Shown one piece after another: positions 57,369 to 64,000 of a stretch of 64,000 nt of DNA. Position numbers and translations under genes: made by a program. Under the pieces are notes generated by a model. That model made no database searches, was not told where the DNA came from, and was given only the letters and a program-made list of their open reading frames with translations. The stretch's first letter is position 1, and each line of letters begins with the position of its first letter. Source of the DNA: Lachnotalea sp041821265 (GTDB lineage Bacteria > Bacillota > Clostridia > Lachnospirales > Lachnospiraceae); NCBI GenBank assembly GCA_041821265.1, contig JBGUEQ010000009.1, positions 1 to 64,000 of the forward strand, given 5' to 3'.

Positions 57369-57544
57369 TGTCTTCCTCCTACTATTCTTTACGAATTATC
57401 TGTTACTATTCACAACCTTGCTAAATACAGCTGTCTATGAGCGGTATCAATTTTAAATATATTCAATATTTTAATTGCAATTATTAATCATGTCATAATA
57501 AAACAAAAAAACCCAACATAACAAAAGTTATATCAGGTATTTAG

Positions 57545-57618
57545 TAGCGGAAATTGGATTTGAACCAACGACACCACGGGTATGAACCGTGTGCTCTAGC
57601 CAACTGAGCTATTCCGCC
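57545..57618 (-). tRNA. tRNA-Met (CAU anticodon)
   Basis: 74 nt. Acceptor GGCGGAA/TTCCGCT (G-U closing), D-arm GCTC...GAGC, anticodon stem CACGG/CCGTG with loop TTCATAC, T-arm with GGTTCAAATCC. The CAU anticodon could also belong to a tRNA-Ile2 read by TilS, but the elongator Met form is more likely. Confidence 0.88.
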
Positions 57619-57642
57619 ATATTGTTGTATATTAAATTAATA

Positions 57643-57715
57643 TGGGACCAATAGGGCTCGAACCTATGACCCTCTGCTTGTAAGGCAGATGCTCTCCCAG
57701 CTGAGCTATGATCCC
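57643..57715 (-). tRNA. tRNA-Val (UAC anticodon)
   Basis: 73 nt. Acceptor GGGATCA/TGGTCCC, D-arm GCTC...GAGC, anticodon stem TCTGC/GCAGA with loop CTTACAA, T-arm with GTTCGAGCC. It is upstream of the tRNA-Met gene on the same strand, 24 bp apart. Confidence 0.93.
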
Positions 57716-57809
57716 ATAAACTAAGGCAGGCACTTTTTACCTGCCTTGCTAGTATACTAATTTAATGAAATTTTGTCAATACCCTTTTTTAATTTTTCTT
57801 TCATTTCTA

Positions 57810-57989
57810 TCATTGACCATATTTTCCATCGAACCAAAATTCTAGTCCACATTTGATACATCTATGTTTGTAATGTTCCTTCTCATTAATTGGTTTCGTC
57901 TCCCCTGTGTAACGCAGTTCTGCACCACCACATAGTGGACACATTCTAGCTCTTCCTACTTTGATTGTATATCCGCCTACTGTCTGCAT
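57810..57989 (-). CDS. Small zinc-ribbon protein
   Basis: 59 residues (MQTVGGYTIKVGRARMCPLC ... HRCIKCGLEFWFDGKYGQ). Two CxxC knuckles (CPLC ~17, CIKC ~44) form a likely zinc ribbon. SD GAAGGGAT is upstream. Conserved small host protein by appearance, function unknown. Confidence 0.6.
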   Translation of the reverse strand: MQTVGGYTIKVGRARMCPLCGGAELRYTGETKPINEKEHYKHRCIKCGLEFWFDGKYGQ

Positions 57990-58588
57990 ATTTATCCCTT
58001 CTTTTCTTACCGTATTTTAAAGAATTTGCTTGCATTAATGTTACCACAATTATTCCTTTTCAACAAGTTTTATCTATCATATTACATGTAAAAATGACTT
58101 ATTACTAACATCTTTGTATTCAATTCCTTTTCTTTTTTATTCATTTCTTCTTCAACTGAATCAGGTGTCTCTTCTAATTCCTTAATTATTTATTAAGTGA
58201 TTTTGTCAAATTATCTATATCATTTTGGATTACGTCTTCTGACAGGTTTGACTGAACACTCACATACACTACATCTGAATATGGTATATACAATAATATA
58301 TTTCTATTATCTACAATTAGACTGCTTTACTAAATAGGTATTCTCATTATCTGATTTAGCCGTTGGAAAACCAAACGCGTAACAATTTGAATTATTTTTA
58401 AAATAAATGTACACGGTTTCTTTCTATTTATACATCAACTTCAACTTATTATTAAATTATATAATATTTCTTCTTAATTTCATATTATAAAACGTGAATA
58501 GTCACATTAGAAGCGTGACTAGATAAGTTTTTACGATATGACAATACGAAGTATCATATAATAGTTAAAAATTATATTTTAAAAATCA
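57990..58588. other. Host intergenic region
   Basis: No intact gene. It includes a coding remnant (58186-58380, listed separately) and otherwise AT-rich sequence without clear signals. Confidence 0.4.
58186..58380 (-). pseudogene. Degraded host gene fragment
   Basis: A minus-strand frame reads SLIVDNRNILLYIPYSDVVY, VSVQSNLSEDVIQNDIDNLT and KSLNK-stop, and the preceding stretch (GFPTAKSDNENTYLVK) is open in another frame. This suggests a frameshifted C-terminal remnant. No start or SD; family unknown. Confidence 0.3.
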
Positions 58589-58589
58589 A

Positions 58590-58650
58590 AAAAAGCACCC
58601 GTCTTAGTGTTAAATTTTGTAATATAACACTAAACACAAAGTGGTGTTTT
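58590..58650 (-). terminator. Terminator after lipoprotein gene
   Basis: Nested hairpins AGTGTTA/TAACACT and ACACC/GGTG(C) followed by TTTTTTTG on the minus strand. Confidence 0.6.
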
Positions 58651-58698
58651 CTTCTGTTTCTTTAATACGTCACAAAACTTTACGCAAGTATTAAACCA

Positions 58699-59358
58699 TT
58701 ATTCAGTATAGGCTCCCTGAAAGGATGTATCACTTGAGCTTGATCCACTTTCCGTTACAGTGACTACTTGGTCTTCCTTTAAAAATGTAATTTTAAAATC
58801 ATTCTCATCTTCATAAGTTGCATCATTATCTGATATCGTAGCAACACCTGTAATTGTATCTGGACCCGCTAGGCTTGTAAATGTAAATTCAAACGAATTC
58901 TCATCTGCAGGTAATAATTCCAAAGATGCCGTTTCATTATAAAACTTTCCATCCCACTGAACTGCTGGATTCCCACTTTCATCACTTAAAGTAAAATCAG
59001 CGTATGGAGATATTGTTTTCTCCTCATTGTACGTATATAATTCACCTGAAATTGTATTGACAGCAACTCCCATTGCTAACGGAGTATCTCCCTCTAAAAC
59101 TTTAAAGACATAATAATTCACATTATCTACAGTAACATCACTATCTTTCTCTACTGAATATTTCGTTGTATCTAATCTTTCTGCTACTAACTCTTTTGCT
59201 GAGTTTTCATCAATCTCTATAATTTCCCCCGAATCATTACTATTATCCACTTGTACTGATTCACTCGTATCTTCTCCCTCATATGCCTTCTTACTACTAC
59301 AACCAGTCATTGCAACTATCGACACTGTTACCAATAATATTATTGTTAATTTTTTCAT
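58699..59358 (-). CDS. Putative lipoprotein
   Basis: 219 residues from the ATG after AGAGGTG (6 nt). Signal peptide KKLTIILLVTVSIVAMTGCS has a lipobox (MTGC) with a Cys at residue ~20. A Ser/Asp/Glu-rich linker and two beta-rich halves (YSVEKDSDVTVDNVNYYVFK; NSFEFTFTSLAGPDTITGVA) follow. It is membrane-anchored outside the cell. Function unknown. Confidence 0.8.
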   Translation of the reverse strand: MKKLTIILLVTVSIVAMTGCSSKKAYEGEDTSESVQVDNSNDSGEIIEIDENSAKELVAERLDTTKYSVEKDSDVTVDNVNYYVFKVLEGDTPLAMGVAVNTISGELYTYNEEKTISPYADFTLSDESGNPAVQWDGKFYNETASLELLPADENSFEFTFTSLAGPDTITGVATISDNDATYEDENDFKITFLKEDQVVTVTESGSSSSDTSFQGAYTE

Positions 59359-59760
59359 GTAATGCACCTCTCTTTCTTTAACATAGTTTCATTATAACAG
59401 TAAAATTATACTTTGCAATTGCATAAAGCCTACATTTTTCTTACAAATTAATATAATTAAAGAACATATTAACCTAAATTTCCATTTTATTAAGCATTTG
59501 TTAAGTATTTACTTAGTAAAATTAAATTGGAAAGTTAATGTGTTCTATCTACTTGTATTCAGGCATTTCCAACTCCCTGCAAGAGTCAATTTTCTGTTCC
59601 CTCAAACAACTTCCTCATAATCACCTCAAACCGTCTCGTCAGAATTATTTTCCAGCCGATTTCAACAAAATAATAATCTTTTATTTACCAATATAATTTC
59701 GTGATATAATAAAATAAAAACTTTTTCAGAAAGAAGCTTTTCGCTTGTCACAAGCAGAAA
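59359..59760. other. Host intergenic region upstream of lipoprotein
   Basis: No gene. AT-rich, no clear promoter selected among several -10-like sites. It separates the lipoprotein gene from the degraded block. Confidence 0.4.
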
Positions 59761-60130
59761 TCAGGAAGTATAGAAAAGAGTGGAAAGACGAAAGAGAATA
59801 TCTTCTTTAAATATACCATTTCCGTTTATAACTTCACCTTTTTTTAAAGATATTTTTCGAGCAATCCCAAATCCTTTTAGAACAGAGCCTCTAGCATTTA
59901 CAGGTTTTTCTTCAAATGATACTCCACCTTCTAAATGACAATCTTGAACTGTTATGTTTCCTAATATTTGAGCTCCTGAACCTAAGTAAGTACTTCCCAA
60001 AATTTAAGTTCCATTCATATAACGCCTGTTATTTTCTATAATAATATTAGCATTAGGCATATTGGCGTTTATACTAAACCCTCCATCACCAAATATATTA
60101 TTATTTGTAATTGTATACCATCCACACTTA
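59761..60130 (-). pseudogene. Remnant of beta-helix protein gene
   Basis: Two minus-strand fragments abut: WYTITNNNIFGDGGFSINAN ... IENNRRYMNGT-stop (about 60130-60003), then LGSGAQILGNITVQDCHLEG ... LKKGEVINGNG (60000-59761). Asn-rich repeated turns suggest a right-handed beta-helix, and the second could belong to a sugar-nucleotide type enzyme. Both lack proper starts; a decayed locus is the simplest reading. Confidence 0.35.
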
Positions 60131-60309
60131 TTCTCCAAACAATCTACTTGTCAAAAGTCCTTATTTCTCAAGGTTACTCTCTCTAAAATAAAAACAACCC
60201 CAGACAAAGGTCTTTTCCTTCATCTAAGGTCATCTTATTTTCATCCACAGACTAGCTCATTTTGCCTCTCTGAGGCTAATTGGGGTTGCCTGGGGATAAT
60301 CTACTTTTT
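60131..60309. other. Region downstream of purL
   Basis: No gene. A GCCTC-AGA-GAGGC hairpin (about 60268-60280) and a CCCCAG/CTGGGG pairing (about 60199-60294) are candidates for the purL terminator. Confidence 0.45.
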
Positions 60310-63300
60310 CTATTTAAAGTACTCTACTCCTGATTCAAATATCTTCATATCCTGCTCTCCGTAAATGTTCATAGCAACTGCTACTCCTCTACGTTCTGCA
60401 TGAGCCATTTTACCTAGAATTCTTCCATCTGGGCTAGTGATACCTTCAATTGCAGCATAAGAACCATTTGGATTCCATTCTTCATTCATGGTAGGAGTTC
60501 CACTCTCATCTACATATTGAGTAGAAACCTGTCCATTTTCAAATAATTTTTTGATCCATTCTTCACTTGCAACAAAACGTCCTTCGCCATGAGATGCTGG
60601 ATTACAGTAAGTTGCGCCAAGTTCTGCTTTTTGTAACCATGGTGAATTGTTCGTAACCACTTTTGTATACACCATTTTTGAAATATGACGTCCAATTGTA
60701 TTCATGGTAAGTGTTGGTGAATCACTTGTCTGCTCCCTAATTTCACCGTAAGGTACTAATCCTAATTTGATTAATGCCTGGAAACCATTACAGATACCAA
60801 GTGCTAAACCATCTCTCTCATTAATAAGCTTACTAACCGCTTCCTTGATTCTGTCATTACGAAATGCAGTTGCAAAGAATTTAGCCGAACCATCTGGTTC
60901 ATCACCACCACTAAATCCACCTGGAAACATAATGATTTGAGATTGATTAATGCTTTCTTCAAATTCATTTACGGAATCTCTGATATCATCTGCATTGAGG
61001 TTCTTAAATACTTTCGTAATTACATTCGCACCAGCTTTTTCAAATGCTTTTGTACTATCATATTCACAGTTTGTTCCTGGGAATACTGGTATAAATACAG
61101 TTGGTGTTGCTATTTTATTCTTAGCAATATAAATGCTTTTGGCTTCAAATAATCCAGTCTTAATTTCTTTTTGTTCAATATTAGAAGTGGTTGGAAATAC
61201 CTTTTCTAGGGTATTTGTCCATGCAGCAATTGCTTCTTCTACTGATATTACCATATCCTTATAAGAGAAATTGCTATCTTTTGTCACTTCACCAATGAGT
61301 GTATATTCGCCCACCAATTGGTCTAAATGATCTGCTGGAACTTCTGCTATCATATTTCCAAATTCAACGGCGAATAAGTCGGATTCGCCTACTGTATCTG
61401 CTATTTTAAATCCTAACTTATTACCAAATGCCATCTTACTTAAAGCTGGTGCAACACCATTTGCATCTGTTACATAAGCAGAAACAATCACTTTGGATCG
61501 AATATTCGCATTGATATTTTCATATAACTGCATTACCTTTTCATAAACTGGAAGATCATATTCATCTCTATCTATTGTAAATTTAACAAGTTTATTTCCC
61601 GCCTTCTTTAATTCTGGTGTAATAATGTCTTTGTAACTTGCAACATTGACCGCAAAAGAAGTTAATGTTGGAGGTACATCAATGTCATTAAATGTTCCTG
61701 ACATACTATCTTTTCCACCAATGGATGGTAAACCAAATCCCATCTGTGCGTTATATGCGCCAAGTAATGCAACAAATGGCTCACCCCAACGCGTTGGATC
61801 TTCAGTCATACGTCTGAAATACTCTTGAAATGTAAAACGTATTTTCTTAAAGTCTCCACCAGCAGCAACTATTTTCGCTACTGATTGAAGAATTGCATAT
61901 ACAGCACCGTGATATGGACTCCAAGTAGATAGATAAGGATCAAAACCATAACTCATCATCGTAACGGTATCCGTTGTTCCTTGTAGCACAGGAAGTTTAG
62001 CTACCATACATTGTGTTTCAGTTAACTGATATTTACCACCATATGGCATAAATACAGAACTAGCTCCAATGGAGCCGTCAAACATTTCTACAAGTCCTTT
62101 TTGTGAGCATACATTTAAATCTTTTAATGTATGAATCCATTTCGTCTTAACATCCGTTACCGTTTTCGCTTTGAAATAATTGTTCTTCTCTTCTGGAATT
62201 GTAACTTCAACTGAAGTTTCTTGATGTGCTCCATTGGTATCTAGGAAAGCTCTTGAAATATTAACGATTTCTTTGCCTCTCCAAATCAATACTAATCTTG
62301 GTTCTTTGGTCACTTCTGCAACTTCAATTGCTTCAAGATTTTCTTCTTTTGAATATAGTAAAAATTGTTCTACATCTTTGGGATCTACTACAACAGCCAT
62401 TCTTTCTTGTGATTCTGAAATAGAAATTTCTGTTCCATCTAATCCTGCATATTTCTTAGGCACTTTATCTAGAAAAATGTGAAGTCCATCTGCTAATTCG
62501 CCGATGGCTACCGATACTCCACCTGCGCCAAAATCGTTACATTTTTTAATTAATTTACTTACTTCTTCACGTCTAAATAAACGTTGGATTTTTCTCTCGG
62601 TAGGTGCATTACCTTTTTGAACTTCTGCACCACAAGTCTCAATTGATTCTTCGGTATGAACTTTAGAAGAGCCCGTAGCACCACCGCAGCCATCACGTCC
62701 AGTTCTTCCACCTAGTAAAATAATAATATCGCCTGGATCAGAATTTTCTCTAATTACATTTTTACGTGGAGCAGCGCCCATTACTGCACCAATTTCCATT
62801 CTCTTCGCAACATAATTTGGATGATATATTTCTTTTACATAACCCGTTGCAAGTCCAATCTGATTACCGTAAGAACTATAGCCACTCGCTGCACCTGTTA
62901 CCAATTTTCTTTGTGGAAGTTTGCCCTTTAATGTCTGATCAAGTGAAATAGTAGGATCCGCTGCGCCAGTAATACGCATTGCCTGATATACGTAAGCACG
63001 TCCTGATAATGGATCACGAATGGCACCACCTAGACAAGTTGCTGCTCCACCAAATGGTTCGATTTCAGTAGGATGATTGTGTGTTTCATTCTTGAAACTA
63101 ACTAACCATTCTTCTTCTTTTCCATCAATTTCAACTGGAACTACAATGCTGCATGCGTTAATTTCATCTGATACTTCTAGATCTTCTAACTTACCATCTG
63201 CTTTCAGTTTACGCATAGCCATCAAAGCCAAATCCATCAGACATACAAATTTATCATCTCTGTCTTTGAATATTTCTTCTCTATCTGCTAAATATTTCTC

Positions 63301-64000
63301 ATAAGTCTTAATAATAGGTGCTTTATAGAAGCCTTCACCAAACTTAACATCTTTTAATTCAGTGGAAAACGTAGTATGTCTACAGTGATCTGACCAATAG
63401 GTATCCAGCACTCTGACTTCTGTCATAGAAGGATTTCTTTTCTCTTCTGTTTTAAAATATGTTTGAATATGAAGAAAATCTTTGAAGGTCATAGCAAGAT
63501 TTAACGATTGATATAACGCTTCTAATTTATCTGTCTCCATGTCTTTAAAACCATCAAATATAATAACATCTGCTGGTTCTTCAAATTCTGTTACCAAAGT
63601 CTTAGGTTTCGTAAGGTCAGTTTCTCTTGAATCTACTGGATTAATACAAAAGCCTTTGATTCTTTCAAATTCTTCTTCTGTAATTTTTCCTTTGATTACG
63701 TAGGTAACTGCTGTTTTAATAACAGGCTCTTCGTTTTCATTCAACATTTTAACACATTGAACTGCGGAATCTGCTCTTTGATCAAACTGGCCCGGTAAAA
63801 ATTCTACGCTGAAAATATTGGAGTTTTCACCACTTTCAAAATTTTCTTCGTACAAATCATCTACTGGTGGCTCTGAAAACACGGTTACACATGCCTTTTT
63901 ATAAATCTCTTCCGATAAATTCTCAATATCATAACGAATTAATACACGAACTGCTGTTACTGTGTTAATTCCTAAATAACTTTCTATTTCTTCTTTTAAT
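60310..64000 (-). CDS. purL: Phosphoribosylformylglycinamidine synthase, 5' end beyond window
   Basis: The frame is open to the window edge (1229 codons seen) and would begin just outside. It is the long single-chain type: N-terminal linker (SEPPVDDLYEENFESGENSN), FGAM synthase core with ETHNHPTEIEPFGGAATCLG (~265) and GGKDSMSGTF (~715), and a C-terminal glutamine amidotransferase with GICNGFQALIKLGL (nucleophile Cys) and NPASHGEGRF. It makes FGAM in purine synthesis. This long form is usual in Clostridia and Proteobacteria, not in Bacillus. The minus strand ends at 60310. Confidence 0.95.
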   Translation of the reverse strand, partial: LKEEIESYLGINTVTAVRVLIRYDIENLSEEIYKKACVTVFSEPPVDDLYEENFESGENSNIFSVEFLPGQFDQRADSAVQCVKMLNENEEPVIKTAVTYVIKGKITEEEFERIKGFCINPVDSRETDLTKPKTLVTEFEEPADVIIFDGFKDMETDKLEALYQSLNLAMTFKDFLHIQTYFKTEEKRNPSMTEVRVLDTYWSDHCRHTTFSTELKDVKFGEGFYKAPIIKTYEKYLADREEIFKDRDDKFVCLMDLALMAMRKLKADGKLEDLEVSDEINACSIVVPVEIDGKEEEWLVSFKNETHNHPTEIEPFGGAATCLGGAIRDPLSGRAYVYQAMRITGAADPTISLDQTLKGKLPQRKLVTGAASGYSSYGNQIGLATGYVKEIYHPNYVAKRMEIGAVMGAAPRKNVIRENSDPGDIIILLGGRTGRDGCGGATGSSKVHTEESIETCGAEVQKGNAPTERKIQRLFRREEVSKLIKKCNDFGAGGVSVAIGELADGLHIFLDKVPKKYAGLDGTEISISESQERMAVVVDPKDVEQFLLYSKEENLEAIEVAEVTKEPRLVLIWRGKEIVNISRAFLDTNGAHQETSVEVTIPEEKNNYFKAKTVTDVKTKWIHTLKDLNVCSQKGLVEMFDGSIGASSVFMPYGGKYQLTETQCMVAKLPVLQGTTDTVTMMSYGFDPYLSTWSPYHGAVYAILQSVAKIVAAGGDFKKIRFTFQEYFRRMTEDPTRWGEPFVALLGAYNAQMGFGLPSIGGKDSMSGTFNDIDVPPTLTSFAVNVASYKDIITPELKKAGNKLVKFTIDRDEYDLPVYEKVMQLYENINANIRSKVIVSAYVTDANGVAPALSKMAFGNKLGFKIADTVGESDLFAVEFGNMIAEVPADHLDQLVGEYTLIGEVTKDSNFSYKDMVISVEEAIAAWTNTLEKVFPTTSNIEQKEIKTGLFEAKSIYIAKNKIATPTVFIPVFPGTNCEYDSTKAFEKAGANVITKVFKNLNADDIRDSVNEFEESINQSQIIMFPGGFSGGDEPDGSAKFFATAFRNDRIKEAVSKLINERDGLALGICNGFQALIKLGLVPYGEIREQTSDSPTLTMNTIGRHISKMVYTKVVTNNSPWLQKAELGATYCNPASHGEGRFVASEEWIKKLFENGQVSTQYVDESGTPTMNEEWNPNGSYAAIEGITSPDGRILGKMAHAERRGVAVAMNIYGEQDMKIFESGVEYFK

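Noticed and set aside
56980..57456. 158-codon plus-strand frame opposite ispF
   Set aside because: Overlaps a conserved enzyme gene on the other strand; no start signals.
1..64000. CRISPR arrays, rRNA genes, IS transposases, restriction-modification genes
   Set aside because: Looked for regular spaced repeats, rRNA signatures, DDE transposase motifs and methylase motifs (DPPY, PCQ); none seen.

Overview
The window is AT-rich Firmicutes DNA. The chromosomal genes to the right of the phage DNA (sigH, rlmB, mrnC, cysS, a T-box-controlled cysE, ispF, a single-chain clostridial-type purL) point to a spore-forming Lachnospiraceae clostridium. The gene order and proteins resemble Clostridium (Lachnoclostridium) phytofermentans, but that species name is recognition, not a database result.

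Layout. (1) Positions 1-8675 are the right part of a first integrative element: a J-domain protein, an excisionase-like protein, two Rha-family proteins, a divergent cro/repressor switch, decayed repressor remnants, a 29-residue holin-like toxin with a convergent antisense RNA, a secreted Ig-like protein and an intact tyrosine integrase. Its left end lies outside the window. (2) Positions 8676-50809 are a complete prophage of about 42.1 kb, bounded by a 55-bp perfect direct repeat whose right copy is the 3' half of tRNA-Thr(GGU). It is a PBSX/Xkd-type contractile-tailed (myo)phage. From right to left it carries a defective integrase, an XRE repressor and ImmA-type protease, a mosaic of small early genes on both strands, recombination and replication genes (DUF1351, ERF, SSB, ERCC4 nuclease, CHC2 primase, DUF927 helicase), regulators, terminase/portal/head, tail and baseplate, holin and lysozyme, then accessory genes at the left end. 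(3) Positions 50810-64000 are host chromosome.

The prophage looks structurally complete, but its integrase has an in-frame TAA between the core-binding and catalytic parts. Excision may therefore depend on another recombinase. Both elements abut the same tRNA-Thr attachment sequence in tandem. Their integrase genes share a short structured leader, while their candidate arm-site repeats differ.

The strongest candidates for undescribed biology are: (a) a long PemK/MazF-fold toxin gene with the same two-hairpin RNA on both sides, each copy with its own promoter and terminator (a possible RNA-regulated, type III-like toxin-antitoxin locus); (b) a self-contained two-gene cassette with its own promoter and terminator between terminase and replication genes, encoding a zinc-ribbon/two-TM protein and a 403-residue partner (possible superinfection-exclusion or defence module); (c) a tail-fibre C-terminal cassette in inverted orientation, in frame across a 17-bp inverted repeat; (d) a MuF head protein fused to a RelA/SpoT-like domain; (e) a phage protein with an embedded RNA polymerase alpha-CTD. 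In the host part, two copies of a ~130-bp MITE-like repeat occur, one of them inside the cysE T-box leader.

All family names come from motif recognition by eye. No search or folding program was run.
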